A stretch of 64,000 bases of DNA from Natronococcus amylolyticus DSM 10524 (GCF_000337675.1 NZ_AOIB01000015.1:31060-95059), one strand, 5' to 3'; positions 1 to 7,525 are shown, counted from the stretch's first letter. The notes: generated from the letters alone by a model not told the origin. Made by a program: numbers and translations.

Positions 1-600
1 CGTCTCGTAGTTGATCGCGGCGTCGAACCCGAGTTCGTCGGTGAGCCACGCCGTCTTCTCGTCGCTGCCGGCCGTTCCGACCACTCGAGCGCCGCTCAGT
101 CGGGCGAGCTGGCCGACGACCGAGCCGACCGCGCCGGCCGCGGCCGAGACGACGACCGTGTCGCCAGGTTTCGGCTCGGCGACGTCCGTCGTTCCGAAGT
201 ACGCCGTCACTCCGGGCATCCCGAGGACGCCCAGCGCGGTCGAGATCGGCCCGTGGTCGGGATCGACCCGACGCAGGTCGTTCCCGTCCGCGACCGCGTG
301 TTCGGCCCACAGCAGTTCGCCCGCCACGATATCGCCCGGCTCGAGCCCCTCGTAGTTCGACTCGATGACCTCGCCGACGACCCCCGCTTGCAGTGGGTCG
401 CCGACGTCCCACGGCTCCGCGTAGGACTCGGCGTCGCGCATCCGCCCGCGCATGTACGGATCGACCGACTGGTAGAGGGTTCGAACGAGTACCTCGCCCG
501 ATTCGGGCGCGGGTCGGGCGACGGTGACGAGTTCGAAGTTCTCGCGGGTCGGTTCGCCGGACGGACGGCTCGCCAGCCGCCACTGTCTGGTTTCTGCCAT
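1..600 (-). CDS. NADP-dependent MDR oxidoreductase (CurA/PTGR-like), N-terminal part
   Basis: Medium-chain reductase of the zinc-free leukotriene B4 dehydrogenase/curcumin reductase group, which reduces activated double bonds with NADPH. The gene runs off the left edge, so only about 200 N-terminal residues are present. It starts at an ATG (complement of 598-600) with MAETRQWRLASRP. SVDPYMRGRM at residues 45-54 is the family hallmark, and AAAGAVGSVVGQLA at 153-166 is the nucleotide-binding turn. The family is recognised from these motifs; the physiological substrate is unknown. It is divergent from the carbonic anhydrase gene. Confidence 0.85.
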   Translation of the reverse strand, partial: MAETRQWRLASRPSGEPTRENFELVTVARPAPESGEVLVRTLYQSVDPYMRGRMRDAESYAEPWDVGDPLQAGVVGEVIESNYEGLEPGDIVAGELLWAEHAVADGNDLRRVDPDHGPISTALGVLGMPGVTAYFGTTDVAEPKPGDTVVVSAAAGAVGSVVGQLARLSGARVVGTAGSDEKTAWLTDELGFDAAINYET

Positions 601-674
601 ACGTCGTCGAGGTCCCGGGGGGAGGTCAGTGTTCGGCTCGCGGAACCCGGACGCGAATTCGACCGGAAGGGGAA

Positions 675-685
675 CCATTTTTATC
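675..685 (+). promoter_or_regulatory. TATA box for the carbonic anhydrase gene
   Basis: The T-rich stretch ATTTTTATC is centred about 26 nt before the ATG at 707. This is the spacing expected of a leaderless haloarchaeal transcript, and it supports the short start over longer in-frame alternatives. Confidence 0.6.
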
Positions 686-706
686 GCGGTCCGTGCGTGT
701 CACCGT

Positions 707-1405
707 ATGAGCGGGGACGACGTACTGACGAAGCTACTCGCCGGCAACGCGAACCACGTCGAGGAACTGGCCGACGACTACTTCGAGGACGTGCAGGCGG
801 GCCAGCATCCCGAGACCGTCACGGTGTGTTGTTCCGATTCGCGAGTCCCGCAGGAACGGATGTGGAGCATCGACCGACCGGGAGCCGTCTTCACCCCGAG
901 CAACATCGGCAACCAGGTCTGGGACGTCGACGACGGCGAGCGGATCGTCGACGGCGGCGTTCTGTACCCGATCCACCACGCGGGTACCGAAGTTGCAACG
1001 GTCGTCGGCCACACAGGCTGTGGCGCCGTTACGGCCGCCTACCAGGTCGCCACCGGCGGCGACCGCCCCGGACCCCAGGGCGTCGGAAAGTGGGTCGACC
1101 TGCTCGTCCCGGTCGTTGAGGAGGGCCTCGAGAGCGACCTCGTCGACGACGAGGCTGACGACGAACGAGTGGTCAACCAGCTCGTCGAGTACAACGTCGA
1201 CCACCAGGCGCAGTTCCTTCGGAAGTCGGCAGACGTTCCGGACGACGTCACCGTCTACGGCTTCGTCTACGACTTCCAGGGCGTCTACGGCGACGAGTAC
1301 GGCCGCGCGTACCTGGTCAACTACGACGGCGAGACCCACCCCGAGAAGATCGCGGACCGGATCCCTGAGGAGTACGAGGAAGCGACGCGGAGTCTGCTGT
1401 ACTGA
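707..1405 (+). CDS. Beta-class carbonic anhydrase
   Basis: Cytosolic zinc enzyme for reversible CO2 hydration, 232 residues. The CSDSR motif at 42-46 supplies one Cys ligand and the Asp-Arg dyad; the HTGC motif at 102-105 supplies His and the second Cys. The start at 707 (MSGDDVLTKLLAGN) is chosen because the protein then begins as beta-CAs do and a TATA box lies 26 nt upstream. The longer frame back to 524 would overlap the divergent oxidoreductase promoter. The likely role is bicarbonate supply or pH balance; the context gives no further clue. Confidence 0.93.
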   Translation: MSGDDVLTKLLAGNANHVEELADDYFEDVQAGQHPETVTVCCSDSRVPQERMWSIDRPGAVFTPSNIGNQVWDVDDGERIVDGGVLYPIHHAGTEVATVVGHTGCGAVTAAYQVATGGDRPGPQGVGKWVDLLVPVVEEGLESDLVDDEADDERVVNQLVEYNVDHQAQFLRKSADVPDDVTVYGFVYDFQGVYGDEYGRAYLVNYDGETHPEKIADRIPEEYEEATRSLLY

Positions 1406-1443
1406 TCGGTATCGTTTTCTCGCTCTCCCCGAAAGAAACGGGT

Positions 1444-1665
1444 ATGCGGACACTGCTCGAGTCGGACACCGGCTTCTACTACGCGATCGGTGCGTTCACG
1501 ACCCTGGTGTTCGTCGTCGGTCTCGTCGTCCTCGCCGCGCTCAACCCGGGCGGTATCGGTGCCCGGGAACTGATTGGTCTCGTCGTCGGCTTCTGCCTGT
1601 TCATGCTCGTCTACTTCGTCTCGATTACGGTCCACCGACTCGAGGGCGGCGATAGCCTGCGATAG
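1444..1665 (+). CDS. Small two-helix membrane protein
   Basis: 73 residues with two hydrophobic segments (about residues 12-34 and 42-63) separated by a short loop (NPGGIGARELIG). It lies 38 nt after the carbonic anhydrase gene on the same strand, so co-transcription is possible. The function is not recognised. It is kept because it fits the gap cleanly and has a clear membrane topology. Confidence 0.65.
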   Translation: MRTLLESDTGFYYAIGAFTTLVFVVGLVVLAALNPGGIGARELIGLVVGFCLFMLVYFVSITVHRLEGGDSLR

Positions 1666-1740
1666 AGTCACATAGTTTATCGGTAATAGTTCCGGTAGAG
1701 GGTTCCAAGGGCCGAAATATCGCGTTTCAGCCGAGTCAAA

Positions 1741-1751
1741 GGGTTTATCCG
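1741..1751 (+). promoter_or_regulatory. TATA box for the first cold-shock gene
   Basis: GGGTTTATCC is centred about 30 nt before the ATG at 1777. It implies a very short or absent leader. Confidence 0.5.
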
Positions 1752-1776
1752 TTCCGCGCACCTCTGCTCAAAAGCA

Positions 1777-1971
1777 ATGGCGAAAGGAACCGTTGATTTC
1801 TTCAACGACACTGGCGGCTACGGATTCATCGAGACTGAGGACGCGGACGACGACGTGTTCTTCCACATGGAAGACATCGGCGGCCCGGACCTGGAAGAAG
1901 GTCAGGAGCTCGAGTTCGACATCGAGCAGGCCCCCAAGGGCCCGCGCGCAACGAACGTCGAGCGCCTGTAA
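1777..1971 (+). CDS. cspA: Cold-shock domain protein (CspA family), copy 1
   Basis: A 64-residue single cold-shock OB-fold that binds single-stranded RNA/DNA and acts as an RNA chaperone. RNP1-like GGYGFIET (13-20) and RNP2-like DVFFHMED (26-33) are intact. Acidic residues dominate the surface, as expected for a high-salt cytoplasm. A second copy at 7526-7720 matches at 55 of 64 positions. Confidence 0.95.
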   Translation: MAKGTVDFFNDTGGYGFIETEDADDDVFFHMEDIGGPDLEEGQELEFDIEQAPKGPRATNVERL

Positions 1972-2093
1972 GGCAGAATTCGTAACGGTATCGGCTCTTG
2001 ACTGCAGTATTTTCACACTTTTGAGCGACAGTGCCGGCGATCGCTACGTCGAAACGAGACAACGTTTAGTGAGTTCGACGGCCACTGACACGT

Positions 2094-2459
2094 ATGACCG
2101 ACCCAGTGGTCCGCAGCAGTGACAACGTCGAGTACGAACCGGTCGACGCGGCTGACGGCCTCGAGAAGGGTGTCCTGATCGACGAGAGCCACGGCGCGCC
2201 GAACTTCGCGATCCGACGGTTTACGCTCGCAGCGGGGGCCGAGGTACCCGAACACACGAACGAGGTCGAACACGAGCAGTACGTTCTCGAAGGGACGTAC
2301 GTCGTCGGCATCGGAGACGAAGAGTTCGAGGTCGAGGCCGGCGACTCGCTGTTGATCCCCGCCGGCACCGTCCACTGGTACCGCAACGAGGGCGACGAAC
2401 CTGGCGCGTTCCTCTGTGCAGTGCCCAACGGCGACGACGAGATCGAACTGCTCGAGTGA
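2094..2459 (+). CDS. Cupin-domain protein
   Basis: 121-residue single-domain cupin (small beta-barrel, usually metal-binding). Cupin motif 1 is visible as PEHTNEVEHEQYVLEG (about residues 52-67), with candidate ligands His54, His61 and Glu62; motif 2 is IPAGTVHWYRN (about 90-100). Such small cupins bind metals, sugars or organic acids, and this one cannot be assigned a substrate. It sits between cspA and the quinone-reductase/UbiA fusion with no overlap. Confidence 0.88.
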   Translation: MTDPVVRSSDNVEYEPVDAADGLEKGVLIDESHGAPNFAIRRFTLAAGAEVPEHTNEVEHEQYVLEGTYVVGIGDEEFEVEAGDSLLIPAGTVHWYRNEGDEPGAFLCAVPNGDDEIELLE

Positions 2460-2507
2460 GCGACCGCCCAGTTATATACTCCCGACGGCCGAATCGGCCG
2501 AACAGTC

Positions 2508-4025
2508 GTGAACGTCCTCCTCGTACTGGGTCATCCCCGGACGAATAGCTTCTGTGGCGCACTGGCCGACGCCTACTGCGAGGGTGCCCGCGAGGCCGAC
2601 GTCGACGTGCGCGAACTCACCGTCGCCGATCTCGAGTTCGATCTCGACGTTCGCGTCGAGTCCCCGGAGAACCAGCCCCTCGAGCCCGACCTGCAGGCCG
2701 CCGAGCGGGACCTCGAGTGGGCCGACCACCTCGTCTTCGTCTACCCGAACTGGTGGGGAACGATGCCCGCCCGGCTCAAGGGCTTCTTCGACCGCCTCTT
2801 TCGACCCGGCTTCGCCTTCTCCTTTTACGAGGACGGCGAGGGCGCGGGCAAGGAGGAGCTGCTCGACGACAAGACCGCCGAGCTGATCGTCACGATGGAC
2901 GTCCCGCCGCGGATCTACCGCTGGCTCCTTCGCCAGCCCGGCAACCACGCCCTCAAGCGCGCGACGCTCGGCTACGCGGGCGTTCGGACGACGCGGGTGA
3001 CCAACCTGGGTCCGATCGAAAGCTCGGATCTCGAGGAGCGCGAGGGCTGGCTCGAGGACGTACGGGAACTGGGTCGAAGCCTCGAGACGGGGCCGGAGTC
3101 GCGGCTGGGGCGAACGAAACGGGCGGCGACGAGCTGGCTGAAGGCGCTCCGGCTGCAGTTCTACCCGATGGCCTGGATCGCCTACACGATCGGCGCGCTG
3201 GCGGCGGTCGGCTCGGGCGCGTTTTCGACCGGGGCGTACTGGCTCGGACTCGGATTTTTGTTCTTCCTCGAGGCCGCGACGGTGTTGAGCAACGAGTACG
3301 CCGACTACGAGACCGATCGACGGAATACCTTCGCCGGGCCGTTCACCGGAGGGTCCCGAGTGCTGGTCGACGGCGAACTGTCGTTCGGGCAGGTCCGGGC
3401 CGGGATCGCCGTCTTTCTCGCGGCGACGGCTGCGTTCGGCGGGGCCACGCTCCTCGCCGGAGCGGGATCGACGGCGGCGACCGCGGGGACGATGGGTACC
3501 CTCGCGGCGCTCGCACTCGGGTACACGCTCTCGCCGCTGAAACTCGCCTACCGTACGCTGGGCGAACTGGACGTCGCCGTCACCCACAGCGTCGGCGTCC
3601 TGGTGCTCGGGTTCGTCGTCCTCGGCGGCGCGTGGCACGATCCGCTGCCGTGGCTGCTTGGACTGCCCTTCCTGCTGTCGGTGCTGCCCTCGATCACCCT
3701 CGCGGGCGTACCCGACGTCGACGCCGACCGGCTCGCGGGCAAGCGGACGGTTGCGGCCCGGTTCGGCGTCGACGGAGCCGCGGCGGTCGCCGCGACGACG
3801 GCCGTACTCGCTGCCCTAACGGGCGCGCTCTGGCAGTTGCTGGATCTCGTTCCCGGCTACGGCCCCGCGATCTATCTGGGGCTCGTCCACGCAGCCGCGA
3901 TCGTCTGGCTGCTCCGGAACCGACTCGATCCCGACGCGGGCGCCCAGCGTATCGACCTCTTGATGATGGCCTCGCTGAGCTACATCACCTGGTTCGGCGT
4001 CGTTCCGCTGGTCGGGCTGCTGTGA
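2508..4025 (+). CDS. Fusion of NAD(P)H:quinone oxidoreductase (flavodoxin-like) and UbiA prenyltransferase
   Basis: 505 residues from a GTG start (MNVLLVLGHPRTNSFCGALADAY) with a TATA-like TTATATAC at 2472-2479. Residues 1 to about 190 form a flavodoxin-fold NAD(P)H dehydrogenase: the GHPRTNSF phosphate loop and VYPNWWGTMPARLKGFFDR are typical of the NQO/MdaB group. From about 215 the chain becomes a polytopic UbiA-family membrane prenyltransferase with the Asp-rich motif NEYADYETD and a second acidic motif VPDVDADRLAGKRT. No stop or frameshift separates the halves. It may link prenylation of an aromatic acceptor to a quinone reduction step, as in menaquinone or other prenyl-lipid synthesis; that is inference. 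The stop overlaps the next gene's start. Confidence 0.88.
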   Translation: MNVLLVLGHPRTNSFCGALADAYCEGAREADVDVRELTVADLEFDLDVRVESPENQPLEPDLQAAERDLEWADHLVFVYPNWWGTMPARLKGFFDRLFRPGFAFSFYEDGEGAGKEELLDDKTAELIVTMDVPPRIYRWLLRQPGNHALKRATLGYAGVRTTRVTNLGPIESSDLEEREGWLEDVRELGRSLETGPESRLGRTKRAATSWLKALRLQFYPMAWIAYTIGALAAVGSGAFSTGAYWLGLGFLFFLEAATVLSNEYADYETDRRNTFAGPFTGGSRVLVDGELSFGQVRAGIAVFLAATAAFGGATLLAGAGSTAATAGTMGTLAALALGYTLSPLKLAYRTLGELDVAVTHSVGVLVLGFVVLGGAWHDPLPWLLGLPFLLSVLPSITLAGVPDVDADRLAGKRTVAARFGVDGAAAVAATTAVLAALTGALWQLLDLVPGYGPAIYLGLVHAAAIVWLLRNRLDPDAGAQRIDLLMMASLSYITWFGVVPLVGLL

Positions 4026-6169
4026 CTCGAGTAAGGGTCCGATTACACCGAGACGAGGACGAGTCCGAACCGCTCAAGTACGCCAGCCGACTATACTATC
4101 GCGTGTCGCAGCAGGTCCAGGACGTCGAAACGATCTTTTGTCACGAGACGGGCGGCGACTACCTCGTCGTCGTCCAGCGGGACGGCAAGCGGCTGTTCCG
4201 GGCGAAGCTCGGACTCTCCGAGACCTCCGCGGGCCCCCGGCCCGCGAAGTTCCGGCTGAAGGACGGCTCGAGTGAAGAACCCCGCCAGCCCGACGAGTTC
4301 GTCGAGCTCGCCCGTCGAGCGAAGCGCATCCGCATCTCCGAGCAGACACCGTCCGAGAAGCGTCGCGAGCTCACCGAGATGTTCGCCGGCTACCAGCTCG
4401 AGGACAAGGTCAAGGCCGTTCGGACCTGCCGCTACTGCGCCTCCGCGGGACGGTACTCACCGGTGACGACCGAGACCGCGGTTAAAGACGACACCGACTG
4501 GATCTGCCGGGACTGCGCCCGCCAGGAGCTCGAGCGTCAGCTCTCCTTTTCCGGCGGCGGCGCGGTCACCGGGGCCGCGAAGGAGCGACTCGAGGAGCTG
4601 ATGCTCGAGGTCCAGGACCTCCAGCGGATCGTCAACCTGCTGCAAGGACAGCTCGACCCCGACCTCACCCAGTTCGACACCATCTCGGCGACGACCGACG
4701 AGGTCGACCCCGTCCGGACCGACTCGTTGAGCCTCCATCCCGGGCTGCAAGGACTGCTCGAGGACCGCTTCGAGACCCTGCTCCCGGTCCAGAGCCTCTC
4801 CGTCGAGAACGGCCTCTTCGATGGAGAGGACCAGCTCGTCGTCTCCGCGACCGCGACCGGGAAGACCCTCGTCGGCGAGATGGCCGGGCTCAACCGCGTC
4901 CTGAACGACAAGGGGAAGATGCTGTTTCTCGTCCCCCTCGTGGCGCTCGCCAACCAGAAACACGAGGACTTCGAGGACGAGTACGGCCACCTCGTCGACG
5001 TCTCCCTCCGGGTGGGTGCGAGTCGAGTCACGGATAACGGCAACCGGTTCGATCCCAACGCCGACGTCATCGTCGGCACCTACGAGGGGATCGACCACGC
5101 GCTGCGGACGGGCAAGGACCTCGGCGACATCGGCACCGTCGTCATCGACGAGGTCCACACCCTCAAGGAGGAAGAGCGGGGCCACCGACTCGACGGGCTG
5201 ATCTCGCGGCTCAAACACACCACCGAGCAGCGCGCGGCCCGACGGGACGACTACGGCGGCGCCCAGTGGGTCTACCTCTCGGCGACCGTCGGCAACACCG
5301 AACAGCTCGCCGAGGTCCTCGAGTCGACGCTGATCGAGTTCGAGGAGCGGCCCGTGCCGATCGAGCGCCACGTCACCTTCGCCGACGGCCAGGAGAAGGT
5401 CCGCATCGAGAACAAGCTCGTCAAGCGGGAGTTCGACACCGAGTCCTCGAAGGGGTATCGCGGGCAGACGATCATCTTCACGAACTCCCGCAGGCGGTGT
5501 CACGAGATCTCCCGCAAGCTCGAGTACTCCGCCGCGCCGTACCACGCCGGGCTCGACTACGGGCGCCGCAAGCAGGTCGAGCGCCAGTTCGGCGAGCAGG
5601 AACTGTCCGCAGTGGTGACGACCGCCGCCCTCGCGGCTGGCGTCGACTTCCCCGCCTCGCAGGTGATCTTCGACTCGCTGGCGATGGGGATCGAGTGGCT
5701 CTCCGTCCAGGAGTTCCACCAGATGCTCGGGCGAGCCGGTCGTCCCGACTACCACGACGAGGGGAAGGTGTACGTGCTGGTCGAACCCGACTGCTCGTAC
5801 CACGGCTCGATGGAGATGACCGAAGACGAGGTCGCGTTCAAGCTCCTCAAGGGGGAGATGGAGTCCGTGATGACTCACTACGACGAGGACGCCGCCGTCG
5901 AGGAGACGCTGGCGAACATCGTGGTCGGCGGCAAGGCCGCCAAGAGCCTCAACAACCGGATGCTCGGGGAGGTGCCCACCAAACACGCGATCGGAAAGCT
6001 CCTCGAGTACGGCTTCATCGACGGCTTCGAGCCGACGCCGCTCGGACAGGTCGTCACCCAGCATTTCCTCTCGCCCGGCGAGGCGTTCGCGCTGGTCGAC
6101 GGGATTCGAAAGGAGGCCCACCCGTACGACCTGATCGCCGATATCGAGCTTCGGGACGACGATCTGTAG
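4022..6169 (+). CDS. Zinc-finger DEAD/DEAH-box helicase (Ski2-like core)
   Basis: 715 residues from a GTG overlapping the previous stop by 4 nt, implying translational coupling. The N-terminal ~230 residues are not a known helicase domain and contain a Cys4 zinc site (CRYC near 136, CRDC near 162). A RecA pair follows: SATATGKT (motif I, about 274-281), DEVH (motif II), YLSAT (motif III) and QMLGRAGRPD (motif VI). The C-terminal part resembles Hel308/Ski2 helicases. Similar haloarchaeal proteins are annotated simply as DEAD/DEAH helicases. Substrate (RNA or DNA) is unknown. Confidence 0.9.
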   Translation: MTRVRVRLHRDEDESEPLKYASRLYYRVSQQVQDVETIFCHETGGDYLVVVQRDGKRLFRAKLGLSETSAGPRPAKFRLKDGSSEEPRQPDEFVELARRAKRIRISEQTPSEKRRELTEMFAGYQLEDKVKAVRTCRYCASAGRYSPVTTETAVKDDTDWICRDCARQELERQLSFSGGGAVTGAAKERLEELMLEVQDLQRIVNLLQGQLDPDLTQFDTISATTDEVDPVRTDSLSLHPGLQGLLEDRFETLLPVQSLSVENGLFDGEDQLVVSATATGKTLVGEMAGLNRVLNDKGKMLFLVPLVALANQKHEDFEDEYGHLVDVSLRVGASRVTDNGNRFDPNADVIVGTYEGIDHALRTGKDLGDIGTVVIDEVHTLKEEERGHRLDGLISRLKHTTEQRAARRDDYGGAQWVYLSATVGNTEQLAEVLESTLIEFEERPVPIERHVTFADGQEKVRIENKLVKREFDTESSKGYRGQTIIFTNSRRRCHEISRKLEYSAAPYHAGLDYGRRKQVERQFGEQELSAVVTTAALAAGVDFPASQVIFDSLAMGIEWLSVQEFHQMLGRAGRPDYHDEGKVYVLVEPDCSYHGSMEMTEDEVAFKLLKGEMESVMTHYDEDAAVEETLANIVVGGKAAKSLNNRMLGEVPTKHAIGKLLEYGFIDGFEPTPLGQVVTQHFLSPGEAFALVDGIRKEAHPYDLIADIELRDDDL

Positions 6170-6228
6170 GAGCTCAGTGAAGGGGTCGTGAGAACGGAGA
6201 CGGTAGACGAAACGGACTGCTTCTCGAG

Positions 6229-6486
6229 TCAGGGGACGAAGGCGACGCCGAACAGCGAGAGCAACAGCACCAACAGCGAACCGGGCAGCCCGCCGATGGC
6301 GACGATCAGGAGCGCGATCGGCGTGATCGCGACCGAGACGCCGAAGACGGCTTGTGCCAGAAACAACACGAGCAGGCCGACGACCGCGTTGACGATGAAC
6401 GGACGGACGGTCTGAATGATCGTCGTCGCGCCGAGGACGGCAACGAGAACGAGTACCAGTAGGAGAATCTCGAGTCCTGTGACCAT
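6229..6486 (-). CDS. BofA-like membrane protein
   Basis: 85 residues, almost wholly hydrophobic, in three segments. The IVNAVVGLLVLFLAQAVFG stretch and the following PIALLIVAIGGLPGSLLVLLLS resemble the pro-sigmaK processing inhibitor (BofA) family. The organism has neither sporulation nor sigma factors, so the name marks only homology; the archaeal role is unknown. It is convergent with the helicase gene. Confidence 0.75.
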   Translation of the reverse strand: MVTGLEILLLVLVLVAVLGATTIIQTVRPFIVNAVVGLLVLFLAQAVFGVSVAITPIALLIVAIGGLPGSLLVLLLSLFGVAFVP

Positions 6487-6569
6487 ACTCGAGCGTAGCG
6501 AGCGAAGCGGGGAAAGCCGTTCGGTCCGGAACGAAACCCTTTAAACGATCCACCCGGAAAGAGTGATAC

Positions 6570-6642
6570 GGGATCGTGGGTTAGCTTGGTATACTTCGGG
6601 CCTTGGGTGCCCGTGACCCCGGTTCAAATCCGGGCGATCCCA
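6570..6642 (+). tRNA. tRNA-Pro (anticodon TGG)
   Basis: Cloverleaf found by eye. The acceptor GGGATCG (6570-6576) pairs with CGATCCC (6635-6641), with discriminator A. The anticodon stem CGGGC/GCCCG encloses the seven-base loop CTTGGGT, giving anticodon TGG. The T-arm is CCCGG-TTCAAAT-CCGGG. No CCA is encoded and no intron is seen. Its 3' flank contains degenerate copies of its own T-arm/acceptor end, described separately. Confidence 0.95.
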
Positions 6643-6701
6643 TACTTCTGCTGCGAGCAACTCCGCGAGCAGCAGCCATCTGGCAGAGCGCGGATTTGAA
6701 T

Positions 6702-6785
6702 TATAGTAACAACTGAAACTGTTTGCACACCGATCGCACAGCCGTCGTGCGATCGGGTGCGCACTGACTTTCAGTGGCTACTATA
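6702..6785. repeat. 84-bp near-perfect palindromic element
   Basis: The ends are inverted: TATAGTA (6702-6708) with TACTATA (6779-6785), then ACTGAAA (6712-6718) with TTTCAGT (6769-6775). A perfect central 9-bp stem CGATCGCAC (6731-6739) / GTGCGATCG (6747-6755) has a 7-nt loop. The intervening arms are also similar. The size and full-length symmetry resemble a non-autonomous (MITE-like) element. No second copy was found in this window. Confidence 0.75.
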
Positions 6786-6787
6786 TA

Positions 6788-6838
6788 GAACGGCGAGCAT
6801 TGCGAGCCGTTCGCGTGGTTCAGAATCCGGGCACCCCC
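6788..6838. repeat. Hairpin plus degenerate tRNA-Pro 3'-end copy, unit 1
   Basis: A perfect 7-bp stem GAACGGC/GCCGTTC (6788-6794, 6806-6812) is followed by GCGTGGTTCA and then a copy of the tRNA-Pro T-loop, T-stem and acceptor strand (6817-6838; GGTTCAGAATCCGGGCACCC against GGTTCAAATCCGGGCGATCC in the gene). It has one inserted base and a few substitutions. Confidence 0.65.
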
Positions 6839-6898
6839 GTTATCACGAACAGAGTCGCGAGCAGCGAGTTCATCACAAGCGATCGGAGGCGTGGAAGA

Positions 6899-6953
6899 CC
6901 GGGGTTCTGCGCGAAGCGCAGGTTCTCGAGCGTAGTTCAGATTCGGACGATCC
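6899..6953. repeat. Hairpin plus degenerate tRNA-Pro 3'-end copy, unit 2
   Basis: CTGCGC-GAA-GCGCAG (6907-6921) sits in the context GGGGTTCTGCGC...GCGCAGGTTCTCG, followed by GCGTAGTTCA. Then comes a second copy of the tRNA-Pro 3' end (6934-6953, AGTTCAGATTCGGACGATCC). The hairpin and its flanks recur, in the tRNA's orientation, next to tRNA-Arg at 39786-39814. Confidence 0.7.
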
Positions 6954-7055
6954 CGATTCCGACACACACCAGGAACTCCTCAAGGCGTTCCCGTCGACGA
7001 ACGCATCCTGAAAAACGCGCGATCGAAGCGATCGAGCGCCGGCGGCCGAGTCGCG

Positions 7056-7214
7056 TCACTCTTCGACGCCGAGCTCTTCGGCCTCCCACTCGGACGCGAG
7101 CCGGCTGGCCAGCTCGCGCGGTCTGTGTTCGTAGACCAGATGGTGCTCGAGGGAATCCCCGTGCGAGATCGTTTCGTTGCACACCGGACAGAAGACCGAC
7201 GACCTGGTTGGCAT
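7056..7214 (-). CDS. Small C2H2-type zinc-finger protein
   Basis: 52 residues from the ATG at 7212-7214 (MPTRSSVFCPVCNETISHGD). CPVC and a downstream HHLVYEH provide a Cys2His2 zinc site, followed by an acidic helical tail ending WEAEELGVEE. Small zinc-finger proteins of this size are abundant in haloarchaea, often with regulatory roles. Longer in-frame starts to 7490 are rejected because the added residues are basic and non-haloarchaeal in composition. The function is unknown. Confidence 0.72.
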   Translation of the reverse strand: MPTRSSVFCPVCNETISHGDSLEHHLVYEHRPRELASRLASEWEAEELGVEE

Positions 7215-7525
7215 GCGGGAGATACATCGTGAGAGAGCAAAAAGGCGCGCTTCGGCCGCAGAGTGTCGAGCAGAGTCGCGAGCGATCGGTCTCCGATGGG
7301 ATCGATGCGGTACCGGTACCGTCAGGATCTCGGCGTCCGAAAGCGTGTCTTCGACGAGCGTTCCGGTTAGAGCCGACGGATCGGGCAACGTCTCCCGCCA
7401 GAATCGGCGACCTTCGCACAAGTATCTCGATTTCCGTGTTTTCGGTTTGCGCTCGTCCTCTATAATAGCTTTCAGAAGCACGAAAGCCAAGCCTTAACCG
7501 TGTGCCGGGATACTGAATAATCGTA
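7215..7525. other. Intergenic region between the zinc-finger gene and cspA copy 2
   Basis: 311 nt between divergent genes. Only the cspA promoter near 7490 stands out. The overlapping open frames are compositionally poor and are not called. Confidence 0.5.
7490..7500 (+). promoter_or_regulatory. TATA box for the second cold-shock gene
   Basis: GCCTTAACCG lies about 28 nt before the ATG at 7526, giving the leaderless spacing. Confidence 0.5.

Larger units (their letters stand above)
6643..7055. other. Non-coding region 3' of tRNA-Pro holding nested palindromes
   Basis: 413 nt without a credible gene. It holds an inverted partial copy of the tRNA T-arm (6688-6700), an 84-bp palindrome (6702-6785), a hairpin (6788-6812), a first direct T-arm/acceptor copy (6817-6838), a second hairpin (6907-6921) and a second direct copy (6934-6953). 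The short open frames crossing it change frame over the repeats and look like no known protein. Confidence 0.7.

Noticed and set aside
1321-1761. A 146-residue minus-strand frame across the small membrane protein
   Set aside because: It spans two genes on the other strand, and its translation is composed of charged stretches without a domain.
4457-6553. A 698-residue open frame on the minus strand
   Set aside because: It lies entirely opposite the helicase gene and the BofA region. Long antisense frames are expected in GC-rich DNA with strong third-position bias, and its translation has no recognisable domain.
6757-7465. Several overlapping short frames downstream of tRNA-Pro
   Set aside because: They cross palindromes and tRNA fragments, have basic low-complexity translations unlike haloarchaeal proteins, and no domain.
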